A DNA stretch of 64,000 bases, taken from contig CDMY01000603.1 of assembly GCA_001179505.1 (NCBI GenBank), forward strand, positions 124,001 to 188,000, in the 5' to 3' direction. The notes beneath the pieces are model-generated. The model was not told the DNA's origin. It ran no database searches and saw nothing but the letters and a program-made list of their open reading frames with translations. Positions 47,901 through 59,751 of the stretch are shown in pieces. The position numbers and the translations under genes are program-made. Origin of the DNA: Vitrella brassicaformis (lineage: Eukaryota > Sar > Vitrellaceae). Positions within the stretch are counted from its first letter, which is position 1. Each line of letters opens with the position of its first letter.

Positions 47901-48692
47901 GTGTGTCTGCATCAACGAATGCACGCCCGCCTCGCCCGCCCGCCCGCCCGCTCGCTCGCTCACCCACTTTTGTCTGACTGACAGTGCGATATATGCAATC
48001 GATATACGTAACGTAGCCACGTGCATCCACCCCATATATACCGACGTGCATGGCAGACAGCCGTCGCACTGCTCACGACTGACTGACACACATGCGTACA
48101 CTGCCTGCAGTAGAGTGAGTGCCGGCCAGGCGGACGGGCAGTCGGGGCGGGCAGACACCCGCTCATTTGCTGGTTGATTGGTTTGCAGTGGTGCTTGAGA
48201 GGGAGGCAGGCAGGCAGGCATATGCATGGCATGCATCAGACCGACAGGCACTGGTTGTGCTCATACTCACTGTCTGTCTATCGACCGATCGATGTCTATC
48301 CATCCATCCATCCATCCATCGATGTCGATCATCGCGTCATTCATCATGTCAGTCATTCTGTCGGTCAGTGCGCTCGCTGCAGTCACCGTTTGTCAGTGGG
48401 TGAGTGATGATGAGTGAGAGAGCATTCATTCAATCACATGATGACTCATTTGTATGAATGTTTGTCTGCAAGTGACTTGCTTTCGTCCGTGTGAATGAAT
48501 GCAGTTCGTCACACACACATCACATCCGCAACAGAGCCTGCCTTGAGCTCGCATACGCCGCGACGAAGCGCATTCTGCGTGTGCCTGTTGCCTGTTTGGT
48601 GTGTGCACTGGACAAAGGATGCCTGTCTAGGGGTGTCCCGTCAAACCCTTAACCGACGACCGACTGCAGTGCTTTCCTTGTCCTCCCTCACA
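41952..48692. other. 6.7-kb repeat-rich region without recognisable genes
   Basis: Outside the gap I find only microsatellite-driven open frames. The stretch is built from (GGGA)n (about 41950-42050, 42535-42615, 45005-45030), (ATGG)n/(CCAT)n, (ACAG)n and (TGTC)n (43025-43062, 45182-45202, 46143-46167), (CT)n (44274-44293, 44902-44930), (TATG)n (46264-46285, 46420-46446) and CA/TG tracts. It may hold long UTRs, non-coding transcripts or a gene broken by the gap. Confidence 0.55.
46769..47068. other. assembly gap (300 N)
   Basis: Exactly 300 N, entered from a purine-rich (GGGA)n tract on the left. Same length as the gap at 11477-11776, so the size is probably a fixed placeholder. Confidence 0.98.
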
Positions 48693-50322
48693 ATGGCTGA
48701 GGGTTCGTTGCTGAGCATGCCGATGCTGATTCTGAACATGGGAGGCGAGATGATCTATGTGCTGGACCAGCGCCTCAGGGCGCAGAGCATCCCACTCGCC
48801 AAGAGCCAGAAGGTGCTCGCGGACGTCATCAAGACCATGCACTTCGGCAAATTCATCATGGTGGGTCAGTTCGCGACTCATGAATGACATGACATCGAGG
48901 CCACGATTGCTCTCGTGCGTGTTGTGTGTGTAGGAGCTGTTCAAGCCTCAGGAGCCGTACTCATCGGCCTCGCTTCGGCAGATCTTCGACAAGCTGGCGC
49001 ACAGCAGCATAATGCGGCTCAACGAGAGCTCGATGGACAAGCTTGTCGACCTCATGGCGATGGGCTTCAAGTACCAGCTCGTCTACTGCTCCTTCCCAGA
49101 GGAGCTCTTGGAGGTCACCATCAACCACCTAGAGGCATCCAAGGCACTCGTCAAGAGCCCCATCGTGGCCAACATGATCGACGTCACCATCTCCCTCTGC
49201 CACACGGCATACGACCGCCTCACACCCGCCGAATTCGCCCTTCTGCGCCAGACGCTCGCGGCGGTCTTCCAGGACCGGCGCGTCAAGGTGTCGATATTCC
49301 TGCAGGACGGCCTGCAGAGCGCCGACGGGGCCATTTGCGTGCCGGTGGGCGGCCCGCTGGCCTATGGGGCGGAGAGGCCGGGAGTGGTCAAGTACATTGA
49401 CAAGGGCGTGGTGCATCGCACGGTGGTCTTGGACCCCGCCCCGGTTAAGAGCGACGAGTGGCTGCCGCCCACAGCGCCCTCGCGGCTCAGCGCTGTGCGA
49501 TGGTCCAAACTCGGCCTCAACCTATACGCCAAGGTGACGATAGAAAAGCCAATGTATCCATCACATCAGCACATGCCTGTGCGGTGTGTGCGTTGATTTC
49601 TTTGCTCAGGAGAGGCCGTCAGCACACCCCAAGCCCGCAGCGGCCGCCAATACCCAGACTGCCCCAGCTGCCCGCGATGATCAGACGGCCGGCACGGCAG
49701 CGGCCAAACCACCGGTGGGTGAGGGAGACCAACAGGACGGCACAGATCAACATATATCGTTCATCTGTGTGGTTCATGCCCTGTGTGGCAGGTGTCGCCG
49801 GAGGTGAGCAGCCGGGCGGTCTTGGGTGAGTTGAACCACTTGGCCTCTCTGCTGGGCCAATCAGCGGCCTCCGACAGCACGGCCGACAACTTCTCCCTCA
49901 ACCTATTCGCTGACAGAGGTCAGAGGCACACAGAGGCACACAGCCACAACGAACACAGCAGAAAGAATCATGGCGTCCGCTACAAACACACACGAATTCT
50001 CCGTGAGCAGATCCGTTTAGCATCAGCTCGCCGCACTCACAGCTGTCGTCCGAGAGAGGCGCGCCGCATGTCGTGATGGACGCCAGGTCGCCGCACGGCC
50101 ACCGAGGCCAACAGGTCAGTCAGCTAAATGATATATGAGCAAATGAAATAAATGATCGACATACATGGTGTGTGTATCTGTTGGTGTCAGGTCGAGGCGT
50201 TGCGGCAGCGTCTGGATCGTGACTTCGCATTGGCGGATGGTGGGCCAGGCTCCTCTGGCCAGGGCAAGAAGGATGAAGACGACCTGCTCGATTTGATGGA
50301 CGCGGCAACGAGCAAGGGCTGA
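48693..50322 (+). CDS. OSCP1: OSCP1 family protein (organic solute carrier partner 1)
   Basis: Exons: 48693-48860, 48934-49533, 49610-49714, 49792-49918, 50011-50114, 50191-50322; 411 residues with consistent phases, close to the usual length of OSCP1. The N-terminus is highly characteristic: 'ILNMGGEMIYVLDQRLRAQ', then 'ELFKPQEPYSSASLRQIFDKL', 'MDKLVDLMAMGFKYQL' and 'VTINHLEASKALV'. In animals OSCP1 (NOR1) is linked to cilia and to modulation of organic solute transport, and the gene occurs mainly in flagellated eukaryotes, so this organism probably has a flagellated stage. The C-terminal part is variable, Pro/Ala-rich, and ends in an acidic helix 'DEDDLLDLMDAATSKG'. The fifth exon was placed with the acceptor at 50009-50010 because it is the only choice that keeps the last exon in frame. 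Confidence 0.92.
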
Positions 50323-50595
50323 CTGACTGACGGACGGACGTGCCCGCGCGAATAGTGTGTGTGAATAGTGTGCGTGTGGCACGGCTGCCTAGAGTGAAAT
50401 AGTGTGCAGACTGCTGGGACGGATAGACACATCTATCCATCTTATGAGTGCGATGTCCAAGGGTTGTTCACATCACCATCCATCCATCCATCCATCCATT
50501 CGTCCATTCGTCCTTCATCCATACGTATGTGTATGTGTATGTGTATAGGAACAACATAGTCTCATGGGGTCCGTCCAGCCCACGGCGGATCGGTA

Positions 50596-53500
50596 TCAGC
50601 AGCTCGCCTGGGTCTTGAGGCTGCCCTTCTTGGCCTTCTTGGCCGGCCGCACCTCCGCAGCCTCAGCCTCACCCGCGGCCACCAACTCGCTCACGTCCAC
50701 CTCCACCGGCACGGCCAATTGGTCGCTCTGCGGCCTCTCTTTCTTTTTCCTTTTTTTGTGCTTGCTGGGGACAGGCAAGGCGGATGCGTCCTCATTGTCA
50801 CCGTCATCATCGGCCTTGTGCTGGTGATATCCCTCCCATCCGTCCCAGTCTTGCGACTCGTCGGCAGCAGCTGCGGCGGCCTTTGCACCTTTCCTCTTCT
50901 TGCGCTTGCGCTTGGCGCCCCTGCGTTTGTATATGCAGGCAATGAACACCCATGATGGCCGTTATTTGCTCCTGTGCTGTCTTGTCTGGCTCGCTGACCC
51001 GTTGTCTTCAGGTAGTTCTGGTGGTTGGATCTCTTCCTCCCAGCCGTCGCCATAGCCACCCCACCCATCGTCCGGCTGCTGCTCGAAAACCTGCTCGTCA
51101 TCCAGCACCGCCTCGCTCTGCCGCTTCCTTTTGTCCTTCTTTTTCTTGGTCTTCTTGCCCACGGCCTCCTGCTGCCCCTCCCCCTCGTCCTCTTGCTCAT
51201 GGATGCCATAATGGTCCGCAATGGCGGGAGGAGGGGGAGGGGCGTCCTCCCCTTCCTCGCCGTCCATGACTCCCGGCAGCATCTTGTCTGAGCTCTCCTG
51301 CATGGCCATGACCGCCTCAGTGTCGGCATCAGCGTGTCCGTCGCAGTCGAGATGGGAGTGGAGGAAGTGCACCTGGGCCGCCGGGGGAGAGCGGGACAGG
51401 TGACTGGACGACAGCATGCCCTGCATCTTTTTCGTCTGGAGCTTCCTCTGAGAATAGCAGACAAAGACAGACAGCACACACGGCATCGCACTGAGTGAGT
51501 GAGTGAGTGAGTGTGGGAATGTGCGCGGCTCCTGTTTTGTATGGCTTACGAGGAAGAACCGTTTGGAGTCGATTTGAGGCCAGAATGGCAGGGCATTCTT
51601 CCAGTCGACTGAGTCCACAGCGGCCCTCCAGGCAGCCTCACCGCCTCCTTCCTTGCCACCTGGGCCCTCCCCCGTCTCCTCCGCACCTTGATCATCTTCC
51701 TCAAACGTCAGAATCTCGGGCCCCTGGCCGCACGCCGTGAAATAGCTGCTCAGGTAACGAAGCAACTGACGAAACAACAACTGACAGACAGACAGACAGA
51801 CAGACAGAGGACCGACAAGGTGATCAATCCGTCGCCGAGTGAGTGTGGTGGTTCGTTGCCGCTGGTTCACCGACCATTCTGAAGCCCTCCGGCATCTTCC
51901 TGCGCGCCCTTCTTTTCCGGAGGGGCGTCACCGATGTGCCGTTGGGCTGGTTCTCGGGGGCGAAGGCCTGCTTGCGGCGATACAGACGGTTGTAGACCAG
52001 CCGGACCTGGCTTGTGGACAAGATGGGGGCTTCTCGCGGGGCCTCTCCCTCTTCTTGGGCCTCATCTCGACTGAGCTGCGCGAGCTGCTGGTTGAAGTTG
52101 TTGGTGACGCTGAGCCACTTGATGTCCGCACACAGGGGCAGTTGCAGCTCGTATCCAGTCTCAGACCTGATATGAAGACGCACAGACGCCGACAGACAGA
52201 GAGTGCACCTGTAGATTCCCCATTCCCCTGTGCGTGTGCCGACTTGACTCACTGTATGACGGAGAGCAGCAATTCCTCCTCGCTGGGCGACAGCAGCCGC
52301 TCAGACGAGCGGCGCCGCCTGCGGCCTTTGCCGGCCTCAGCCGTCTCTTGCTCTCCTTCCCCGTCGCCCTCCCCCTCTTGCGGCCCTTCGTGCTCTTCCT
52401 GCTGCTGCTGCTGCTGCTTGTCGCGCCTGTCCTTCCTCTTGCTCTTCTTAGGTCTGGCCGGGGGCGATACCCCGAGGATAGCAAGAGGGACAAATGCAGC
52501 GTCGTCATGGTTTGCCTGCTCTTCCTGCTTGGCGGCAAAGTATGCTGGCTGGAGCTCCCTGAACTTGTCCCGGACTGCGTCGGGGGTGCGATTGAGCTCC
52601 GACGCCAGGCCCTGGAGGACACATACATTACATAGGCGACACACACAGATCCATGACATGACTCGCCCATGGGTGTGAGTGATGCGCATGTGGTGCGTGT
52701 GCTTAGTGACGCACCTTCCAGTCCCTCTGGTATTTCCGCTGGAGGGAGAGCAAACTCGACACCTCGTCGGCACTCCACCGACCTGCACACAAATGGGCGC
52801 ACATGATGCCAACGCAGAGAGAGGGATTCATCTGTGCTGGCGTGTGGAAGTGTCGGCGTTTTCGTTGTCCACTTGCCCTTTTTGATGCTGGGATTAGCTT
52901 TCTGCAGCATCCTCACAGCACGATTGCGCACCGAATGGGTCGTCCGGTGGGGAAAGTGACCGGCTGCATTTATTGCATCCAGACAGACAGACAACGAACG
53001 GGAGAGTGAGTGCTGGCCTTTGGAGGTTGTGTGTGCATTCCCGTCCCGTTGGCCCACCGACCCACCGACCCAGCTTGAGGAAGATGTTGGGCCCCTCGTC
53101 GAGCCGTTCATCAGCCTGCTCATTGTCCGCATCGCCCTTGACCTTTTTCTTGATGCTCTGCAAGGTCGACGTCACGAAATCGGCCCACGCCATCTGCTGC
53201 CTCTGCACAGAGCAGTGTGTAGTGTACACACATTGAGACCAGTAGGGTGTGTCTTTCTCGCGTAAACAAGTACAAGAACGTTCAGACCCACCTCTGCCTG
53301 TGCCTTGAACAGCCGCATCATGAAGGCCTCCTCATTCGCCGAAAACTTGCCCTGATGGCGCACATGACATGACACACATCGCATCCACGAGCTGCACGGC
53401 ATGCATACGTGCTGCTTCTTCCATCTTCGTCAGATCATCCCGTCCAGTCAGTCGGTACCTCCCTACCCTGTAGAAAGTCGCTTCGCTCTTTTTGTGATCA

Positions 53501-53777
53501 TACCACTCCCTCTCCACGGGGTTGTCCTCCACCACAAACTGCACAGGATCCACACACGTCACCTGAGGAGCTACAAGCTGCAGAGATAGACACGCGACAC
53601 ACACACAGACAGACAGACAGACACAGACCGGTCGTCGGAAGCTTTCAATGGGTGTTGCTGTGTTCTTACGTCTTCGCGAGTCAGTTTCTTGGTGCCTTTC
53701 TTGCCCTTCTCCAGCAGCTGGAGAGCGCCGTCTGTGCCTCCTGCCGCCTCGGATAGGTGGCGGGAAGACGATGACAT
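50596..53777 (-). CDS. Myb/SANT DNA-binding protein resembling TTF1/Reb1
   Basis: Exons, 5' to 3': 53777-53670, 53577-53467, 53351-53292, 53202-53070, 52963-52877, 52782-52715, 52611-52253, 52166-51875, 51780-51550, 51447-50999, 50920-50596; 740 residues, consistent phases. Residues about 74-210 read as successive Myb-like repeats: 'GKFSANEEAF', then a second repeat ending 'TTHSVRNRAVRML', then 'KKGRWSADEVSSLL' with 'YQRDWKGLASELNRTPD' and 'VRDKFREL'. The linker 'KANPSIKKGRW' is typical of TTF1/Reb1/DMTF1 proteins, which bind rDNA terminators or promoters. The remainder has highly charged lysine-rich tracts ('KKTKKKKDKRKRQ', 'KRKRKKRKG') and an unclassified segment 'WRAAVDSVDWKNALPFWPQI'. The intron 52876-52783 needs a GC donor (AAGG|GCAAGT) and makes the Myb reading continuous. 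Role in transcription termination is inference from architecture. Confidence 0.75.
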
Positions 53778-54223
53778 CGATGAAGAAGCTAAGCACTGTC
53801 GTGTGATTCGATTCGAGGTTTTTTAGGAAGGGAAGCGCTCAGAGAGATGTCAAAGCGTGAGGGAATGCGAGCTCCTGTTAGCGAACATCGTGGCCGCCCA
53901 GGTTATATGGACTGTGTGGACGTCTTGCCATAAGCGAGCGCTAATTGTGATGAGAGTCACATGACGTGCAGCAAAGAAGCATGCATGCACTCGCCGCCCT
54001 GCAGTGCGGCTCGCTTCGTCCGAATGAATGCCTTGTGTGTTCGTGAGGACGCTCGAATGAATGACTGACTTGCCGCCCCAACTAATCACACGTCTCCCAT
54101 CCATCCCATCCCATCCCATTCCCATCCCATTCCCATCCCATTCCCATCCCATTCCCATCCCATTCCCATCCCATTCCCATCCCATTCCCATCCATCTATC
54201 TACCCATCTATCTATCGGTGGTA
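53778..54223. other. intergenic spacer with an 11-bp minisatellite
   Basis: Between two minus-strand genes. No coding signal; most of its right half is the CCCATTCCCAT array described separately, lying directly downstream of the next gene's stop codon. Confidence 0.6.
54106..54191. repeat. 11-bp tandem minisatellite (CCCATTCCCAT)
   Basis: About seven near-identical copies of an 11-nt unit, with degenerate CCAT units at both edges. On the minus strand it lies in the presumed 3' UTR of the gene ending at 54224, where it reads as GGGA/ATGGG-rich sequence with G-runs every 5-6 nt. Confidence 0.9.
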
Positions 54224-55466
54224 TCACTCGCTGTCCTGCAGCTCGGCCGCCTTGTCCTTCTTCTTTTTCTTCTTGGCGCCCTTCGGCAATTCCTCCTACA
54301 CACACACACACGCACACAGGTTGAATGCAGTCAGTCATGTCCATCGGTCCGTCCCTCCTTTTCTTCTGTGTGTACCCACCGCGTCGTTGTTGAGTCCGTT
54401 GAGCTGTGCTGTGTGTAGCGGCTTCATGAATTGCGACTGCAGCCCTCCGCCCTTCTTAAAGGCACCGTCCTCACGCAACTTCTTGAACAGCTTGAGCGTC
54501 TCGTGGAACCGGCTCCCGCTCAACACACCATACTCGATGCAGTACCTGCAGGCGCCATACGCAGGCAACACACACACACACACACACGGGAATGTCCGTC
54601 TCTCTGTGGACAGCCAGGTTGGTGGGCTTCTGAGGATTGCAGCGTACTTGATGGCTATGAGGCTGGTGGGGTTCTCATCCAGCAGCGACTGGTAAAACGC
54701 ACGTGTGCCGTCACCCTGAACATACACACAACACAGACAGACAGACAGACATGCACACATATATCTACATGTGCGCCAGCCGCTGTCGGTTCTCTTCTTG
54801 CATGTGTGTGTACGTACGTTTGGTGGCGTGATGTTCTTCTGTCCCTCTTTGAACGTCCGCCGCGCATCCCTGGGGTCGATGGCTGGCTCCTCGTCCTCCT
54901 CGTTGTTGTCATTGTCGCCGTCCTCACTGCCCTGCGCCTTCTTCTTCCTCCCCTTCGCCCCTCCCCCGCCCCCTCCCCTCTTGGCCGCCGCCTTGCCCCG
55001 CGGCGCACCCGCAGCCGCCTTGGGCTTGCTGGCCTTCTTGGCCTTCGGGGACACCTCGTCAGACACCTCCTTCTTGTTCTTCTTGGGCGGCATCAGCGGC
55101 TGCTCGTCGTCGTCGTCGTCGTCCTCGAACACCGCTGCTGCCACTGCCTGCACACGCGTCACAACACAGGCAGAGAAAGATAGACCTCGGTTGAAGCATC
55201 TGTTGGGTTCGTGTATCTCTTCGTCTCCCCTTCCGTGGTCTCTGTGCTCGTCATACCTTGGGCGCCGCGTTCTTGGCAGGTTTGTCGTCCTTGCCGTTGT
55301 CAGCGGGCGCCTCCCGTGGCTTGGCTGCCGCAGCAGCCGATGCGAACGCTGGTGGAGGAGGGGGAGGCTGGCGGCTTGGCGGTGGTGCGTCATCATCTTC
55401 GTCCTCGGAGTCGAAGATGCGGCGGCGCTTCCTCTTGCCGATGTCCTCGTCCTCACTGTCAGACAT
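54224..55466 (-). CDS. charged nuclear-type protein with unclassified C-terminal helical domain
   Basis: Exons, 5' to 3': 55466-55257, 55147-54818, 54716-54658, 54545-54380, 54295-54224; 278 residues, consistent phases. The first 150 residues are disordered and alternately acidic and basic ('MSDSEDEDIGKRKRRRIF', a run of six Asp, Lys/Ala tracts), as in nuclear or nucleolar proteins. A compact domain follows: 'DPRDARRTFKEGQKNI', 'GTRAFYQSLLDENPTSLIAI', 'KYCIEYGVLSGSRFHETLKL', ending 'HTAQLNGLNND' and a lysine-rich tail. I do not recognise the domain by name. The order tyrosine-enriched helix, short loop, 'YCIEYGVL' suggests a small conserved fold. The start is 213 bp from the divergent coiled-coil gene. 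Confidence 0.72.
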
Positions 55467-55679
55467 GATTCAAGCTGCAGCGGTTTCAGAGAGCGCGAAG
55501 CTGCCCTTGCGAGCTTGCGATTGCATTCTCATCGTTTCCCTTCGCCCCCCCTCGGCCCGCCATGAGGCTGGATCTCCCCTCTCATGCTGAACGAGTCATG
55601 CTGAATGCGTGAACGGTGACCTGTCCCTGATTCCATCGCCACGGCAGGGCCCCACAACTCCTAAGACTTGACCTCTACA
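55467..55679. promoter_or_regulatory. shared 213-bp divergent promoter region
   Basis: Separates start codons 55466 (minus) and 55680 (plus). No recognisable core element beyond a pyrimidine-rich stretch near 55535-55580. Confidence 0.4.
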
Positions 55680-58600
55680 ATGGCCTCACGTGAGCGGCTG
55701 GAGCGTCTGTTTAGCGGCGGTGAGCGGCGGCTGGAGGTTCCTGGCATATTTGACACTGGATCGTCACCTGACACGTCAAGAGAGGCGACTCCAATGGGGC
55801 GAAGGGCCTCGACCCCGGCGCTGCCGAGGTTGCCCCGTGAGGACGAGGCCATGATGTTTGAACGCCTGGGTGAGCTGCTGAATGAGTCGTCCGCCTCCAA
55901 CCTTAGGATTCGCGCCCTTGAAGAAAAGCTCGAGGAAGCAGAGGCGTCCAAAGAGGAGATGAAACTCAACCTTCGAGACGTGAGGAAGTTACGGGTCACA
56001 GAGTCAGTTCTGTATGCTGGTTTGTGTGTCCTCTGCAGCTTTCGGAAGAGCTGGCGGCTGTGCGTCGGCAGAAAGACTCACTTGAGCGATTCCTCACGCG
56101 CATCAAGGTGCACAAAGTAACGCAAGTATTCTTAGCGATGTTAATGTTCTGTCGTCAGGTTATTGACCCTGGCGAATCACACACGCGTCGCTCGAGCAAG
56201 GCTACGACTTCAGCAGCTCGCCGCGTATCGGTCATGCCTTACCACCTAGCAGGGGCGCCGCAAAGCAAAGATGGACGACTAAGCGTCGAGGAAGTCAGTC
56301 CAACAACAGGAGCTGTGCGAAGGCTGTCCTTACTGCCGCCCCAGCAGGCGTCGATACCCAAGCCCTTGGCGCCAGCAGTCGAGGCTGCCCCCCAGCCGCT
56401 CGAAGTACCCGAGCGGACTGAGGAGGCGCCTGCTGCTATCCCCGCCCCCGAGGAGCCGCCGAGAGAGGTGGAAGGACGGGAGGGAGAGGCTGTGCTTGAG
56501 CTGGAGATCAAACCAGAGGAGCATGAGGAAGAAGCATCCGAAGCAGGTAAGAAATGGCACACCCTAAAGCTGGCCGCATGAGAGGTGCGCTGTGGTGACC
56601 GTGTGCCATCTAGGAGAGGGCGAAGAGTGGCAGGTCGAAAGCAGGAGGCTGTCGGTAGCGTCGAGCACTGGCAGACTAGACTTTGAGTCCTTCAAAGGTG
56701 CAGACAGATACTCATGTTATAAAAAGCACCCCCATCCATGCATTTTCTCGCCTGTCATGCCCCACTCAGAATCGATGGACACGCTGACAGCGGAGTGCAA
56801 GTAATGTCTGGGCAGAAAGGCGAGCGGATGCTTTACTTGTGTCTCACCTGTTGATATATCGTGCCCTGCTGCAGGATGCTGCTCGATAGCAACGACAGCC
56901 TCTTCAAAGAGAGGCAGGATCTCAGCAAAATCGTTGCATACCTGCAGACAAGTAGGCGACACCCACTTATGGCTGCCCTGCCTCTCTCCCTCCCTTCCTT
57001 GCTTATCTTGTGCCGTGTCCCTTCAGCTCGTGAGCTTCTTCTGGAGAAAATCAGGATCGCCACGCTCAAGAATCAGGGCCTGTCGAAAAAGTGCGACATT
57101 CTGACGCAGAAGCTGATTGCTTGTGAGAGCGATGTCGTCGACAAGACCGGCGAGCGGCCGAGATACCTGAAACTCGAAGAGACAGAGATCGAGGCCATCA
57201 GGCAGGCGATGGGACTTCAGGTTCCCTCTACTCTCGTCCGGGGGGTGCTTGGCGGTGAGAGAGCGGAGGAGACGCACCCCCTGCACACCGCCCACAACGA
57301 CATCAAGCGACTCAAGAAGGTCGTGCACGAGCAGAAGGAGCAGCTCAAGTCGCAGCGGAGTGAGCTGGAGGAGTTGCGAGAGAAATACGAGAAGAAGAGA
57401 GCAATGGAGAGCATCCTCTGCGCCCGGATTGCCAAGCTAAAGGCCGAGACTCTGACGGCACAGAGGATCGCCGTGGAGGCCACAGAACAAGTCAAGACAG
57501 TGCAGGTGCGCAAAGACAATGTGACCATGCACACTGACCGCGCGCGCACGTTCTGTCGTCTCTGCGAATGTGTGCCTGCAGCCTGCCCTTGAGATGGCCG
57601 CCACCAAGGGCCGAGAGTACCACAGGCGGTCGATTGCCGTCTTGGACCACTCGCGAGGGCTGGAGAATCGACTGACGGAGCTGGAGGAAAAGGTGGAGAC
57701 GTTTGCCGAGGAGGAGGCAAACTACAAGAAACAAATCGAACAGCTCAAGAGCGTACTGTCCACGGTCAGTGAGCAAACGAAGGAGGAAACAATTGGTGAC
57801 GCGCCGATCGGCCACTTTGCGGATTTATTGACGCCAGGTTGAGGACGAGAGGGGAAGGCTGCAGCAGGAAATGGATAAAATGGTCAACGAAATATCACCA
57901 ATGAGGGTCAGCGAAAAAGGCACACGATGGGCACCCGCAAATATCTATCTGATGGTCATATCTTGCTTGTCACAGGCGCGGAAAGATGCGGAAATCTGGC
58001 GGTTGAAGGCCAGGGTCAAATCCATGGAGGTAAAGCGGCAGTCGGAAGTTGAGAGGTACACGGCCCCGGCATCGCCCGTCACGCCAAAGCAGATGGATAT
58101 GATCAGGAAAAGCCTCAGCTTCATCACTGCATCATGCACGTACGTATAGGCGAGCGGAACAAGGCACGTAACATGTGGATCGCCTACAGAGAAATCCATG
58201 TGTGTGTTGTCTCGCAGTGAGATGGCCCGGAGGCAGAGGGTGTCGACGCGGGAGGCGCTGGCCGTCGAAGAGGCCGCCAAGGAAATGGAAGACAAAATGA
58301 TACAGTGTGAGGATTCACAGGTGCATTGCGCAGCTGCTTGAATGGGCATAGTGACGCCTTGGGGCTCTGTCGCTTTGTCATTGCAGGTGAAGTTGAGGTG
58401 GGCGAGGCCGAACTGCAGACCATTGAGATTGAAAAGAAGATCGACAGACTTGTTGAAGAATACCGCGTAAGCAAACAGCCAGTCAAATAAACAAACAAAC
58501 AAACAAACGAAGAAGAGAAAGAAGGAAGGAAGGAAAGAAACGAAGAAGGCAGATGAACTTTTCATGTCTCTCTTGCGGTCTGTCTGATGCGCACATGGTT

Positions 58601-59751
58601 CCTGCAGGAGTCAGAGGAGCAGCTGGAGCAGTCCAAGAGGCGCTTGAGTGACGCCTCCGACAAGATGAAAGTCGTGTACAAGCGCACATCGAGGGACTCT
58701 GTCGAAATGCAGGGGCTGATCCGCATGATCGAGGAGACACCAGAGACACCAGAATTGGAACCTATCGAGCGAAGGCCCGTCCGCCAAGAGATACAGGAGT
58801 GTTTGGCCCACCTTCAATCGACCAAGCCTCTTGAGCAGCAGGACATCGAAATCGAGAGGCGGCAAACGGCAGACCTCTCACCGCAACAACGAGCCAAAGG
58901 CAAGCCCAGCAAATCCCCGAAGCGGCAGCCCGAAGGCAGGGGCCCCAAGGGAGCCGTCGGCAAGAAGAAAGCCGCCATGCCGGAGGCGCCGGCTACACGG
59001 GGCAAGACGGCACCACCTGATGTGAGAATCAGGCGCTCTGGCAGCGACATTTGGGTGCCGCCCGGATCTTTCCGGGCGCCCATACTGCACCAGGTGGCTG
59101 GCCAGGTACGTGTCTTGAATTATGTAATGAAGGCAACTACTATGCGATCTGTGTTTGTCGCACGTGCAGGGTGTGGTGGATGCATCCTTCGGGAGCAGGA
59201 TTCCCTTTCCGCGCAGCCCGACTGCGCCCCTCGTCGACAGCAGCAAGGTGGCGCCGAAGAAACCGACATTACCTTCAGCTCACCAGCCGGGACTCAAGGC
59301 ACCATTACCCGCTTTCAGTAGCCGCACCTTCGTCCGTCCACCGCTGGCAGAGCCACACCCTAAAGCGCCGTGCACGATATGCTTTGGTCCGCAAGGGGAG
59401 CAGGATGACATCGACCAATCGGATGATGGCAGGATGGCCGACATCGGGGCGGAGCCGATGCATGTCCTTTTGCCGAGTGTGTCCTCGTCGACGCTATTTC
59501 CCACCTCCGGGACGCTACGCCGGGGCATGCCACCGCTAGGTCCTCGCAAGAGGTCGCTGTCTGCTGGCGCCAGCTGTCCTATCAGCAACTGTCGCGGCGA
59601 CAACAGGGCGGCAGACGGCGGCAGAGCGAAGGCTGTTCAACTCCCGCTTCCTCTTCAGAATGGGCTTCGGGAGCAGCAGACGAGCTTCCCCACAGTAAAT
59701 CAGCACATCAACAGACGAGCTGATTCAAATGCATGGTGGGCTGCGTGTTGA
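55680..59751 (+). CDS. long coiled-coil protein, unidentified
   Basis: Exons: 55680-55979, 56039-56107, 56159-56546, 56614-56697, 56770-56800, 56875-56951, 57027-57505, 57582-57764, 57838-57906, 57976-58139, 58218-58306, 58387-58466, 58608-59105, 59170-59751; 1,030 residues, consistent phases. The protein is mostly heptad-patterned: 'RIRALEEKLEEAEASKEEM', 'RLKKVVHEQKEQLKSQRSEL', 'RLTELEEKVETFAEEEANY', 'EKKIDRLVEEYRESEEQLEQ'. A Pro/Glu-rich disordered insert covers about 125-250 and a basic Pro-rich region begins near 750. The C-terminal 190 residues contain 'KAPCTICFGP' but not enough spaced Cys/His for a clear zinc finger. It could be a cytoskeletal, centrosomal or basal-body component; nothing in the sequence decides. 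The 51-nt intron 56108-56158 is in frame and could be retained. Confidence 0.75.
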
